The notes: generated by a model not told the origin, from the letters alone. Counted from the first letter of the stretch, positions 43,239 to 52,679 are shown. The stretch is DNA of 64,000 bases from Echinicola jeungdonensis (GCF_030409905.1 NZ_JAUFQT010000001.1:124001-188000), one strand, 5' to 3'. Numbers and translations are program-made.

Positions 43239-44480
43239 CTATTCCTTTCTAGCTGCTTCTTTCTGGGCAATAATTTCTTTACGCCGTTGATAATATCGCT
43301 GTTTCTCCAAATACTTCAGGTACCGGAGTTTTTTATTGTATACAATCAGGAAAAATATAAAGAGGACAAAATAAACCATCATCATATTCTTCATCCGCAT
43401 AATAGCCCCTAAATTCCCTAAACTATTGGCAAAAGCCAAGGTTACAGGAATTAAAGTTACAAATCCCACTTTCAAAAAAACTGGCATATCCCTTAAAGCT
43501 TCAGGGGTCCAATTCCGGACAATAAAAAAACTTAACCATAAGTACAATGCGTTTTCAAAGGAGCTCAAAAAGGCCATAATGTTATGTGCATCAATAAAAA
43601 TTGGTCGATACAAATAGGTAAAGATCCGCATAGGCAAGGAATAAGAAGAAATATCCACCCCAGAACCTACATTTCCTGAAGACAATAATCCCGCAGTTTT
43701 ATCCGTCAATTCTTCCATCGACTCCAGAGAAAAATCTTCTATTTTTAAAAACTCCAAAGTACTTGAAGATAAATACACTGTAGCCACCATTGCAACAATT
43801 CCTAAAGTGAATTTATATTCTCTCCGGATTTCCGAACCTAAAATAATTGCAATTGCCGCCCCTCCAATTAAAGCCTGTCCCATATGGGGTCTGGCCATAT
43901 AAACAAAAAATAAGGCAATAGCCCCTTGCCACCAACGGGTATTGTATTTTTGCACGGCAAACATAAACCAGGCAATTCCCCAAAAACATAAGGCATCCTT
44001 GCCCACTCCAGCCGACCAAAAATTAAAATTGGCCATATAAAAAATGGTGGGAAATAAAGGAATATTTAGAACTTTATGATTTGTAGGGAAATATTGGGCT
44101 GTCAAAACAAACAAATACCTTATTCCACAAAAGCCTAAAAAACCATATAAAATATTCCCTGTAATATAATTCAACCCCAAAATTCTACTGGGAAAATAAT
44201 TTAACCATAAAATAAAGGTTGTACTTTCCCCAAAGTATTTCATCCATGTTTCTTCTCCTTTTATCAAGACCTGTTCCATCCCTAGCTTCCAATATCCTTG
44301 CGAATCCCCTCCAAAATTAAGAATGTACCAGGTAAAAAACAGGCTAAAAAAAAGATGGTAAAATAATAGATAGTGGAGATGGAGCTCGTATTTATTAGGA
44401 AGCCCGAATTTCCTTGCCATACTTATATTAGTACTGATCAAGGCAATAAGGCATACGATGATAACGATTAAGTCGAGCAA
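43239..44480 (-). CDS. Multi-pass membrane protein, putative polysaccharide polymerase (paralogue 2)
   Basis: A 413-residue protein with about ten membrane segments, paralogous to the protein at 37524-38723. Shared landmarks are GGDSQGYW, GNILYGFLGFCGIRYL, FWSAGVGKDALCFWGIA and MARPHMGQ. The C-terminal 30 residues are charged (YYQRRKEIIAQKEAARKE) and cytoplasmic. As with its paralogue, a polymerase or ligase role in surface glycan assembly is suggested by context only. The stop lies 15 bases from the repeat array ending at 43224. Confidence 0.65.
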   Translation of the reverse strand: MLDLIVIIVCLIALISTNISMARKFGLPNKYELHLHYLLFYHLFFSLFFTWYILNFGGDSQGYWKLGMEQVLIKGEETWMKYFGESTTFILWLNYFPSRILGLNYITGNILYGFLGFCGIRYLFVLTAQYFPTNHKVLNIPLFPTIFYMANFNFWSAGVGKDALCFWGIAWFMFAVQKYNTRWWQGAIALFFVYMARPHMGQALIGGAAIAIILGSEIRREYKFTLGIVAMVATVYLSSSTLEFLKIEDFSLESMEELTDKTAGLLSSGNVGSGVDISSYSLPMRIFTYLYRPIFIDAHNIMAFLSSFENALYLWLSFFIVRNWTPEALRDMPVFLKVGFVTLIPVTLAFANSLGNLGAIMRMKNMMMVYFVLFIFFLIVYNKKLRYLKYLEKQRYYQRRKEIIAQKEAARKE

Positions 44481-44494
44481 AATTTATGATTTAT

Positions 44495-44527
44495 ACCCCA
44501 CCCTAACCCTCCCCTTTAGGGGAGGGC
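44495..44527. repeat. CCCTCCCCTTTAGGGGAGGG palindrome
   Basis: A perfect ten-base palindrome arm preceded by ACCCCACCCTAA. A second copy, with ACCCTTCCCCTTGAGGGGAAGGG, lies at 46643-46677. This is a third small interspersed palindrome family, separate from the two larger ones. Confidence 0.75.
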
Positions 44528-44606
44528 AATAAATCGGGAGTTTTTTAATTGGTTATGTTTTAATGCAATTTTGTAAATATAGGGAGACATTTCCAGCTTC
44601 GCCAAT

Positions 44607-45522
44607 CGTCACGGCGAGTAAGAACGAGGAATCAGTCTCGAACTCGTTACCGTCACTGCGAGGACGACCAAAAGGAGGACGAAGCAGTCTCAACTTCAAA
44701 AGACGAGATTACTTCGCTCACCCTAAAGGGATTCACTCGTAATGACGTCCTTAAATTACAGTCCCCGCTTCGCTAATCGTTACTGCGAGGAGAAACTACG
44801 AAGCAGTCTCGAACTCGTTACCGTCACTGCGAGGACGACGCAGGAGGACGAAGCAGTCTCATATTCGAAAGGCGGGATTGCTTCGGGGCATTTAACGGTT
44901 CCTTTAAAGGAAACACCCTTTTTATGCCCCTCGCAATGACGGAATTCGATTGCAGTGACCGCTTCCCCATTCGTCACTGCTATTGAAGTAGTCCATGCTT
45001 CGGAAAACGAGATTGCTTCATTCCGTTTCTCTTCATTCGCAATGACGTCCTAAGGCGAGATTATTTCGCTCACCCTAAAGGGATTCACTCGTAATTACGT
45101 CCTATGATGACAGTCCCTGCTTCGCTACCCGTCACTGCGAGGAGGAGGAACGACGACGCGGCAGTCTTGTCTTCGGCAGGCGAGATTGCCGCGCCCTTTT
45201 CCTGCCCTTACCAAAGCGCACAAGGGCTCGCAATGACGTTGGAAGATGACAGGCAGGACTTCGCTACCCGTCACTGCAAGGAGGAACGACGAAGCAGTCT
45301 CAAATTCAGTAGACAAGATTGCCGCGCCCTTTTCCTGCCCTTACCCAAGCGCACTAGGGCTCGCAATGACGTTGGAAGATGACAGGCAGGCCTTTGCTAC
45401 ACGTCAATGCGAGGACGACCAGAGGGAGGACACGGCAGTCTCGACTTTGAAAACGTGATTGCTTCGGGGCATGCAACAATTTGTTACCAAGGGACGCCTC
45501 ACTTATGCCCCTCGAAATGACG
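44607..45522. repeat. Largest palindromic repeat array, about seven complete units plus fragments
   Basis: Complete or near-complete units lie at 44651-44747, 44822-44941, 44972-45047, 45130-45238, 45269-45371 and 45402-45522. Orphan arms lie at 44607 and 44778 (left) and 45054-45100 (right). Closing modules come in three interchangeable types: ACCCTAAAGGGAT hairpin, GCCCTTTTC ... AAGGGC hairpin, and CTTCGGGGCA ... TGCCCC stem. The ~30-base linkers between units read GATGACAGTCCCTGCTTCGC or similar. The last unit overlaps the end of the neighbouring glycosyltransferase gene. Confidence 0.88.
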
Positions 45523-46821
45523 GATGATCCCCTTCTCCCTCAACAACTCCAAATACAATTCTTCCACCTCTCTCACATACCTTTCTGCGGAATAATGTTG
45601 CCTGGCCCTTTGATGGCCGGCTTCGCCCAATTTTTTTCGGAGCTCAGGTTGGTCAATTAGGATTTGTATTTTTTCGGCCAAATCTTTTGGGCTATATGGT
45701 GGAACCAAAAAGCCGGTTTCTCCATCCACCACCACATTTTGTAAGCCGCCTACCCTGGTGGCCACTACGGGCAAATGGTGCATCATCGCCTCTGCAGCTA
45801 CCAGGCCAAAACCTTCGTTTGCGGAAGCCAAACAAAATATATCCATCAATTGATAATAGGGGGCTGTATATTCCTGAAATCCTACACTGATCAGTTGATC
45901 TTCAAGCTTCAACTCCCGGGCTTTTAATTTAATATTTTCTAAATCAGGTCCTTTCCCCACTAATAGGAATTTCAGTGAGGGATTATTTATGATTTTCATC
46001 GCCTCCAGGATATCCGAGAACCGCTTTACCTGGTCATAAACCCTGCCTATTGATCCCAGGATAATATCATTTCCGCAAATTCCTAAAGAAGCTTTTAAAT
46101 GTGATAATTCGTTTTCCTTAACTTCTTTAATCTCCCCAACCCCATTATTAATCAGCATTAGTTTTTCATGGGAGACTTTTACTTTATCGTTTAAAAAAGA
46201 AACTACAGTTGGTGCAATCCCTATAACTTTATCAGCAACTTTTACCCAAATCCGTTGCAACCAAATGGCTTTCCTTGACCTTCTTTTCGGATCAGAAGTT
46301 TCTTCCAAGATAACCACCGGTACCTTTCCCAATTTCCCTCCAATGGCTGCCATACTCATTCCTTCAAAAATAGCCCCATGAATTATATGGGGTTTGAAGT
46401 CTCTTATTACCTGTCTTACCTTTTGATGTTTACTCCATTCAAAAGGATTTTTAAAACTCCCTATGGGAATCAGTTCCACCCCTTCTTTTTCCAATGCCTC
46501 AGCAATGGGGCCACCAGCCTTGGTACAAATGATTTTTAGTGCATATTTATCCTTATCCAATCCTTTGGCCAGGGTCAGCCGGGTTTGTTCCACTCCACCT
46601 GAGGAAATGGTTTCAATGCAGTGCAGGATACGGATTTTGTTTACCCCATCCCCAACCCTTCCCCTTGAGGGGAAGGGAGCGGATCTTGATTCTTTATGAG
46701 CATGATTTTGAGTATTAAGATTCAATTTTTCTATTTCCACCGTGGCATGTGTCCTCACATGACACTCAATTATAATATATCGCAATTCTTTCACCGTGGC
46801 ATGTGTCTTCACAGGACACAC
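45499..46821 (-). CDS. Glycosyltransferase family 4 protein with repeat-derived ends
   Basis: A GT-B glycosyltransferase. The recognisable protein starts at about residue 62 (NKIRILHCIETISSGGVEQTR). Donor-site motifs are GSIGRVYDQVKRF and SANEGFGLVAAEAMMHHLPVVATRVGG (E-x7-E), then GETGFLVPP. The first ~60 codons run through two small palindromic repeats (46643-46677, 46738-46823) and have no family match. The real start is uncertain: several GTG/TTG codons, for example 46740, are possible. The last codons (IRHFEGHK and the stop) are read from a CGCAATGACG-type repeat. Full frame and motif set suggest a functional enzyme. Confidence 0.85.
   Translation of the reverse strand: MCPVKTHATVKELRYIIIECHVRTHATVEIEKLNLNTQNHAHKESRSAPFPSRGRVGDGVNKIRILHCIETISSGGVEQTRLTLAKGLDKDKYALKIICTKAGGPIAEALEKEGVELIPIGSFKNPFEWSKHQKVRQVIRDFKPHIIHGAIFEGMSMAAIGGKLGKVPVVILEETSDPKRRSRKAIWLQRIWVKVADKVIGIAPTVVSFLNDKVKVSHEKLMLINNGVGEIKEVKENELSHLKASLGICGNDIILGSIGRVYDQVKRFSDILEAMKIINNPSLKFLLVGKGPDLENIKLKARELKLEDQLISVGFQEYTAPYYQLMDIFCLASANEGFGLVAAEAMMHHLPVVATRVGGLQNVVVDGETGFLVPPYSPKDLAEKIQILIDQPELRKKLGEAGHQRARQHYSAERYVREVEELYLELLREKGIIRHFEGHK
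46643..46677. repeat. CCCTTCCCCTTGAGGGGAAGGG palindrome within the 5' part of a glycosyltransferase frame
   Basis: An eleven-base palindrome arm preceded by ACCCCATCCCCA, related to the copy at 44495-44527. It is read in frame as SAPFPSRGRVGDGVN just before the conserved glycosyltransferase start. Confidence 0.7.
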
Positions 46822-46823
46822 GC
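46738..46823. repeat. Two copies of a CACCGTGGCATGTGTC hairpin repeat
   Basis: Two ~30-base copies lie about 54 bases apart (CCACCGTGGCATGTGTCCTC at 46738 and TCACCGTGGCATGTGTCTTC at 46792). Each contains a GTGTC/GACAC stem. They lie at the beginning of the glycosyltransferase frame and may mark an insertion that replaced the original start. Confidence 0.65.
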
Positions 46824-46899
46824 ATTTGATTATTTTGTTATTCCGGACTGTGGGGACACAGGCCAGGGAAAGGAGGAATAGCTCAACCTAATTTGCTTC

Positions 46900-47997
46900 C
46901 TATTTCCTCCTTTCCAATAATGAACTATATAATTCCTTCAAATCAGCAGCATATTTTTCAGGGGAGAAGCGCTTCAATGCTTCCTCTTTAGCTTTATTCC
47001 CAAGAACCTTCCTTTCTTCAAAAGGCATTTCGATCAATTGTTTCATTTTGGCTTCCAAATCATCGAGGTTATGGGGATCAACCAACCAACCTGTTATTCC
47101 ATCTTCGATAATTTCAGATGGACCTCCCACCTTGGTTGCGATACAAGGAAGTCCGGCCATCATTGCTTCTACCAGTGAAATAGAAAAGCCTTCCGAAAAG
47201 GAAGGCAAAATAAATGCATCCGCACCAGAAAGTAATTCCGCAATATCATCTCTAAAACCTAAAAATTCGATTTTATTTGAAATATTTAAATCCCTGGTTA
47301 ATCTCTTAAGCTTGCCTCTTTCAGTTCCCTCCCCTACTACTTTTAGATAAACACCTTTTTCAAAACCTGAGTTTATTCTTGCTATGACCTTAATTAAACC
47401 TTCCAAATTCTTTACAGGTACAAGCCGACAGGTAATGATAAAAGTAAAACCATTAGCAGCAGGTTTTGTTGACTCTTTAATTCCAGTATTGTCAATTGCT
47501 ACCGGATTATAAACAACCGTTGTTTTCTCTCTATGGACCTCCTTCAAAGACACCAATTGATCAACCACCGATTGGGAAATTCCAATTACTTGATGAGCCC
47601 AGAGGTAGGTAAACCTAAAAATGTATTTCCAATAACTGTGGTGATTGGGAAAGCCAATTTCTTCACCTATACGGACTGGCACCCCTGCCAATCCTGCAGC
47701 AATTAAACCATGAAAATTGGCTTCTGCACCTGAAGTGTGTACTACATCAGGCTTGGATTTTTTTAAAAAGTGTGTTATCCTTTTAATTAATGAAACATTA
47801 GGTATTTTAACTGCCTGATCTAGAATGGTTATGTTGGCTCCCTTTTCTTTTAATTCTTCCGCTACCCTTCCTCCTGATCCTAATACCAATATTTCAAAGT
47901 CTATTGTTGAATCTATCCCATAACAGTGAAAGGTTAAATTCACTCTTTGCTCTACCCCTCCAAAATCTAATAAAGGAATTATTCTAATTATTTTCAT
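46900..47997 (-). CDS. Glycosyltransferase family 4 protein
   Basis: A 365-residue GT-B enzyme. The N-terminus MKIIRIIPLLDFGGVEQRVN has the acceptor-domain glycine loop. The C-terminal donor domain has FIITCRLVPVKNLEGLI, GADAFILPSFSEGFSISLVEAMMAGLPCIATKVGG with the E-x7-E pair, then GITGWLVDPHN. Its start overlaps the end of the upstream gene by 14 bases, which indicates translational coupling within the long minus-strand operon. The specific sugar is not predictable from sequence. Confidence 0.92.
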   Translation of the reverse strand: MKIIRIIPLLDFGGVEQRVNLTFHCYGIDSTIDFEILVLGSGGRVAEELKEKGANITILDQAVKIPNVSLIKRITHFLKKSKPDVVHTSGAEANFHGLIAAGLAGVPVRIGEEIGFPNHHSYWKYIFRFTYLWAHQVIGISQSVVDQLVSLKEVHREKTTVVYNPVAIDNTGIKESTKPAANGFTFIITCRLVPVKNLEGLIKVIARINSGFEKGVYLKVVGEGTERGKLKRLTRDLNISNKIEFLGFRDDIAELLSGADAFILPSFSEGFSISLVEAMMAGLPCIATKVGGPSEIIEDGITGWLVDPHNLDDLEAKMKQLIEMPFEERKVLGNKAKEEALKRFSPEKYAADLKELYSSLLERRK

Positions 47998-49066
47998 TAA
48001 TAACTTGAGTAAAAAGACCTATCCACTTTTCCATAATGGAGTTAGGTGAATACAGCCCTACTTTTTCTTTAGCATTGGTAATTAATTTTCTCCTCAAATC
48101 CTCATTTTCTATCACTTGGGCTATGCTTTGTGCCAGTTGCGTTATATCATTCATTTCGACAAGTATACCTTTTCCATTCTCAATTAATGTCAGTGGACCT
48201 GAAAATGTTTTGTAAGAAATTACAGCATTGTAAGTGTCAAAACCTTCCAAAATCATGATAGAAAAGCTTTCAGATTTGGAAGTAAGGACCATGATGGAGG
48301 ATTCTAATAATTTCTTTTTAAATTCATTCGTGGCAGGAAAAATTTTTAAAGACGTACACTCAGGATGAATTAAGTTTCTGTAAAAATTAAGATCTTGGTT
48401 ACTTCCTTGAATATAAAGGTGATATTCCCAATCCTTAAAGTCCGAATAGATTCTATTCCAAGCGTATATCTGATGGTCAAATTGTTTTAATTTTTCATTC
48501 CTTCCTCCCGAAATTATAATTTTCCTTTTTGTTAAATCATCGGAATTAAGTTCATTGAGGAAAATAAAATTTGGTATAACTTCAATGTTACTTAATCCAT
48601 ACTCAAACTTCTCTAAATCATTTAAGACTACAATTTTATTGTAAAGTTTATAAAATAGCTTTTTAAAAGGGAATGATTTTTGGATTATTTCAACGGAAGA
48701 AGCATGAATTTCTAAAATTTTGGGAATTTTATTTCCAATTAATGGAAGTATAAAAAAATCAACACTAGAAAGTAAACTGATACATAAATCAGGTCTAAAT
48801 TTTTTAAAAACATCCTTTATGTATTTTATAAATGATATTCCATACAAAATCTTTTCATAAAAAGGCAAATCCTGATAGGTTCTATTCATATTAAAAATCT
48901 TCAACCTACCATCAAATCTTTCCTCATAATCAGAATGATGTTTTTTAACTACTACACAAATCTCATAATCTTTATTTAAAATGAGCCATTCAATCTTTTT
49001 ATTGGTAATATTTGAGATTCCTCCTAATGCCGTTAGGCTATTTACTAAATATAGTAATCTCATCAC
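47984..49066 (-). CDS. Glycosyltransferase family 4 protein
   Basis: A 360-residue GT-B enzyme: MMRLLYLVNSLTALGGISN at the N-terminus, then IIISGGRNEKLKQFDHQIYAW and MVLTSKSESFSIMILEGFDTYNAVISY, with the donor-site E-x7-E (ESFSIMILE). From here to about 60.2 kb the DNA is notably richer in A and T than the genes further left, consistent with exchange of the central, serotype-like part of the locus. Confidence 0.88.
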   Translation of the reverse strand: MMRLLYLVNSLTALGGISNITNKKIEWLILNKDYEICVVVKKHHSDYEERFDGRLKIFNMNRTYQDLPFYEKILYGISFIKYIKDVFKKFRPDLCISLLSSVDFFILPLIGNKIPKILEIHASSVEIIQKSFPFKKLFYKLYNKIVVLNDLEKFEYGLSNIEVIPNFIFLNELNSDDLTKRKIIISGGRNEKLKQFDHQIYAWNRIYSDFKDWEYHLYIQGSNQDLNFYRNLIHPECTSLKIFPATNEFKKKLLESSIMVLTSKSESFSIMILEGFDTYNAVISYKTFSGPLTLIENGKGILVEMNDITQLAQSIAQVIENEDLRRKLITNAKEKVGLYSPNSIMEKWIGLFTQVINENN

Positions 49067-49103
49067 TACAGAAATTTAATAGCAGGATTATATGCTAATT
49101 TTT

Positions 49104-50012
49104 TCACCTTTTCGATTCTTCTCCCTTTAACAATAAGAAAAACTCTTTCCAAGTACCCCAAATTATAGAAAGGTTTACAACTAATATTTGGGTGGACTCA
49201 AATGGGTTTACAGTTACAATTTTTTTCGTTGAAAAACGGAACCTCCTCCATGTAAAATTCAGCAAGAAAATAAAAAATTTAATTCTGGAATTCCTGAATT
49301 TCCTTTCATAAGTTCCTCCTAATAACCGGCGATATTTATATACAATTTCCTTAACCAAATGCCTGGAAGGGTGTCTGACAATTACATTTGGAGTAAATTT
49401 AATTTCATATTTAGTTGTAATTTTCTTTGACAACTCACTATCTCCATTGGACTTTATCCCTCTATTAAACCCATTAAATTCTTGAATTACAGAACAATAA
49501 GAAAACCAATTAGCTGTAATTGCATGTCCTTCTTTTGCATAAGCTTCTGTACTAAAACCAGTGTATTTTTCATACACTTCTGCAAAGGTCAATTTATCTG
49601 GTCTTTTATAAAATAAAGGTACAGGACCTGTCAATATGCCGATTTCCTTATTGGTATCTTTTGAAAAAATTTTCAGCGCATTACTCAACCAACTCGAATC
49701 AGGAAGGCAATCAGAGTCCGTAAAAGCAAGGATTTTTCCTTTAGATTCAGTAATTCCCTTGTTTCTCGCTGCATACGACCCTGGCGTGAATTCATCAACC
49801 AATTTTAAAGAATACTTCGCATTGAAGTTATCTGGCAATTTCAGTTGAATTTCCGGATCATTATTGACAATAATTACTTCATATAAATCAGAATCTAATT
49901 CTTGTTCCTGAAGTTTTTCCAATAATAGAATCAGCCTATCGTAATCCTTATAATAAGGAATGATAACACTTATTATCAACCTATTTATTTTTTTAATGAA
50001 TGAAGTATTCAT
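49104..50012 (-). CDS. Glycosyltransferase family 2 protein
   Basis: A 302-residue GT-A enzyme. SVIIPYYKDYDRLILLLEKL starts the fold. AARNKGITESKGKILAFTDSDC supplies the DxD-like metal/nucleotide site. The C-terminal 60 residues are basic and aromatic, with possible membrane association. The gene overlaps the next upstream glycosyltransferase by four bases (ATGA), so the two are coupled. Confidence 0.9.
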   Translation of the reverse strand: MNTSFIKKINRLIISVIIPYYKDYDRLILLLEKLQEQELDSDLYEVIIVNNDPEIQLKLPDNFNAKYSLKLVDEFTPGSYAARNKGITESKGKILAFTDSDCLPDSSWLSNALKIFSKDTNKEIGILTGPVPLFYKRPDKLTFAEVYEKYTGFSTEAYAKEGHAITANWFSYCSVIQEFNGFNRGIKSNGDSELSKKITTKYEIKFTPNVIVRHPSRHLVKEIVYKYRRLLGGTYERKFRNSRIKFFIFLLNFTWRRFRFSTKKIVTVNPFESTQILVVNLSIIWGTWKEFFLLLKGEESKR

Positions 50013-50884
50013 TGGTATTGATTAAAAAATAGCGTATAGATGCTTTTTTTTATTCTTTTTTCAATTTTGTAAAGATTCAAATAAAATTTATTAACAGTAT
50101 TATCTATGGGTAAATCATAACTTTGAAAAAAAGTACCAAGAGCTCCTGAATATTGGTATTTCAAATAATTACTAAATATTCCTTTTTCAATTAAATACGC
50201 TCTGATTCTTTTTCTTAAGTTAATCCAGTTTCTACTGAACATTTCTTCGTATTGCTTGCCACGTGACAAGGAGCCTTCCGTTATGTGAATCTTTGTCAGA
50301 TAATTGGGGTCAAATACCGGCATATGGCCACATGTCATTAAACGGAACATTAAATCATATTCTTCACTGGTCCTAAGTTTTTCATCAAAACCGCCCAATT
50401 CTTTTATTGCCAATCTATTGAATAAATTAGCACTGCTAATCCCAAGCTTTCCAACGATCAAGCCTCTCCATCCATCATCGTAGAATGATCTTTTAGTAAC
50501 TCTCCCATCTGCATAGACATCCAATGAATTGGCGACAATAAAAGCTGAATCTTTCCTTACCAAAGACAACTGTGATTCAATTTTCCCTGGCATTAACTCA
50601 TCATCCGCATCCAATACTTGTATCCAATCACCTGTGGCAAATTCAAGCCCCCTATTCCTGGTGGCTGCAAGTCCTTTATTTTTTCGGTCAACATGGGTAA
50701 GGACCTTAATTAGGTCATATTTTCGTTCTAATTCCAAAGCAAACTCATAGGTATTATCCAAAGAACCATCTTCAACAATAAAAATCTCCTTAACATAATT
50801 TTGGGAAACAGCGGATTTAACAGCTCTTTCCAAAAAACTAACTGCATTATACGCCGATATTATTATGGAAACACTTTTACTCAC
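50009..50884 (-). CDS. Glycosyltransferase family 2 protein
   Basis: A 291-residue GT-A enzyme: VSIIISAYNAVSFLERAVKS, then EIFIVEDGSLDNT and GLAATRNRGLEFATGDWIQVLDADDE with the DxD motif. LRTSEEYDLMFRLM holds the ED/catalytic-base region. It is predicted to transfer a sugar from a nucleotide donor to the growing lipid-linked glycan. It is part of a tightly packed run of genes. Confidence 0.9.
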   Translation of the reverse strand: MSKSVSIIISAYNAVSFLERAVKSAVSQNYVKEIFIVEDGSLDNTYEFALELERKYDLIKVLTHVDRKNKGLAATRNRGLEFATGDWIQVLDADDELMPGKIESQLSLVRKDSAFIVANSLDVYADGRVTKRSFYDDGWRGLIVGKLGISSANLFNRLAIKELGGFDEKLRTSEEYDLMFRLMTCGHMPVFDPNYLTKIHITEGSLSRGKQYEEMFSRNWINLRKRIRAYLIEKGIFSNYLKYQYSGALGTFFQSYDLPIDNTVNKFYLNLYKIEKRIKKSIYTLFFNQYQ

Positions 50885-50898
50885 AGGATGTTTTTGAT

Positions 50899-51675
50899 TT
50901 AAATACCTTTTTTATTGCTATGGCTTTTGTACCTATCATATAACCAGGTAAATTTATGGGCCATGAAATATTTCATAAAGTCAAGTGGAAAGGAATCCTT
51001 CCAAATACTTTTAGGATTGGAACTTATCCGGTCCAAAAATAAACGTAAAGCTTTTGAAAAATTTTTATCATGTAGGTGGCTCCATTCACTTTTCCAGCTA
51101 TGATTCCATAGATGAATTGCATAGGTTTGGGGCTTTACAAATGGCCGGTAATCCCTTCCTTTTTGGGCAAATGGAAGAGGATAGAAAAATTCCTTTGGAA
51201 AAACCTTTACCCTACCTCTTTCCAAATTAGAGGTTAAGAAACTAGGAATATCCATTGGGGATTTAAAATCATATTTCATTTGTTTGTATTGGTTTAATAA
51301 ATCTGCCAAGACAGAATTATTTTTGATTGATCCAATAATACCAGCAGAAATTAGCCCCTCCTTTTCCTCACCAAAAAAAAGATCAAACCCTATGAAATCA
51401 TTAAGATCTTTTAATAGAAGCATATCCGTATCCAGATAAATTCCACCTTCTTTATATAGCGCATGAAGGCGACACACATCAGCGACAAAAGCATATTTCC
51501 CAAGGTTGTATGCCCCTAATGAAAATGAATATTTAGAATAATCGAAATTGTTCTCATTCCAAAGTTTTATTTCATAATCAGGCAAAACTTTTCTCCAAGT
51601 TTGAATACAATTCAGCTCTAGTATTGACATAGGCTTATTACCAAACCAACAATAATGGATAATCTTTGGAATCAA
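50899..51675 (-). CDS. GT32-type glycosyltransferase (capsular polysaccharide synthesis, OCH1-like)
   Basis: A 258-residue protein. MIPKIIHYCWFGNKPMS and YEIKLWNENN are the family start, and GGIYLDTDMLLLKDL carries the DxD motif. GT32 enzymes transfer mannose, galactose or similar sugars with retention. No signal peptide is seen. The start overlaps the upstream gene by four bases. Confidence 0.9.
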   Translation of the reverse strand: MIPKIIHYCWFGNKPMSILELNCIQTWRKVLPDYEIKLWNENNFDYSKYSFSLGAYNLGKYAFVADVCRLHALYKEGGIYLDTDMLLLKDLNDFIGFDLFFGEEKEGLISAGIIGSIKNNSVLADLLNQYKQMKYDFKSPMDIPSFLTSNLERGRVKVFPKEFFYPLPFAQKGRDYRPFVKPQTYAIHLWNHSWKSEWSHLHDKNFSKALRLFLDRISSNPKSIWKDSFPLDFMKYFMAHKFTWLYDRYKSHSNKKGI

Positions 51676-52679
51676 TTCTTTATGATCTTTAAACTTATTA
51701 ATACGCTCCTAAACCTTAGGAAATTATTTAAGCCCAACCATGCCCCTAACCAAATCAGATAAGGCTTAGATAAATCGTACCTCACCGTAGGTTTAAGAAC
51801 TTTGATTCTTTCCAATGCCATCTGGGTCACAATTGGAACTTCCAATCCAGTAAATTTGATCAAGCGTTCGTAGTTCAATATGAGTATTTCTCTAACTTCC
51901 TTTGTATTTTTAATTGCAAGAATGTTTTGGTCCCCCAATTCATATGACCTAAACCAATCAATAAATGTTTGTAAAGTCCTTTGTTTGCTTAAATGACTTG
52001 AAACAGGCCTTCTGTAAAAAGCGTATACTGATTTATTAAACACTACCTTTTTACTATGCAATAAAACCCTCAACATAAACTCCCCATCCTGATTTTTATT
52101 TAAATCCTCTTTCCATAAACCCGACGCTATTATTGTGTTCCTACACATAAAATAAGCATGAGATGGAATAAATAAATTATTCTTGAAAAGCCATAAAATT
52201 AATTCAAAACCCTCTTTTGGATATCCCTCCAACCTTAAATCAATATCAGTAAAGCAATCTGAAAACCTATCATGGTTTTTGATATCAATAATAAATTCAA
52301 ACCAATCCCAATTGGATATAGAAACACTATTCAATTTATTGCTTAATAGATCATTAAGTTGAGTTTGAACTTTATTTGGATGGATAACATCATCTGAATC
52401 CAACCATTGAATAAATTCCCCTTCTGATAGTTCAAATGCATAATTTCTAGCTACGCTCCCCCCCTTACTCCTATTTTCAGGTCTTTTAAAAATTTTTACT
52501 CTGGAATCCTTTTTGGCATATTCCTCCAAAATTTCCCATGATTGATCTGAACTATGATCATCCACAACGATACATTCCCAATTAGAATAGGTTTGATCAA
52601 GTACAGAATCCAAGGTTTCCTTGAGATAAAGGGCTTTATTATAGTTTGGGATTAAAATGGAGACTAGTGGACAATACAT
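51672..52679 (-). CDS. Glycosyltransferase family 2 protein
   Basis: A 335-residue GT-A enzyme: VSILIPNYNKALYLKETLDS, then WECIVVDDHSSDQSWEIL and GEFIQWLDSDDVIHP with the DxD site. The C-terminal 100 residues are basic and lack family landmarks. It lies three bases from the next upstream gene and overlaps the GT32 gene downstream by four bases. Confidence 0.9.
   Translation of the reverse strand: MYCPLVSILIPNYNKALYLKETLDSVLDQTYSNWECIVVDDHSSDQSWEILEEYAKKDSRVKIFKRPENRSKGGSVARNYAFELSEGEFIQWLDSDDVIHPNKVQTQLNDLLSNKLNSVSISNWDWFEFIIDIKNHDRFSDCFTDIDLRLEGYPKEGFELILWLFKNNLFIPSHAYFMCRNTIIASGLWKEDLNKNQDGEFMLRVLLHSKKVVFNKSVYAFYRRPVSSHLSKQRTLQTFIDWFRSYELGDQNILAIKNTKEVREILILNYERLIKFTGLEVPIVTQMALERIKVLKPTVRYDLSKPYLIWLGAWLGLNNFLRFRSVLISLKIIKN

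Noticed and set aside
38785..45522. CRISPR array made of CGTCACTGCGAGG repeats
   Set aside because: The spaces between repeated parts are themselves conserved, the repeats are paired inverted arms and no cas gene is nearby. This does not fit CRISPR.
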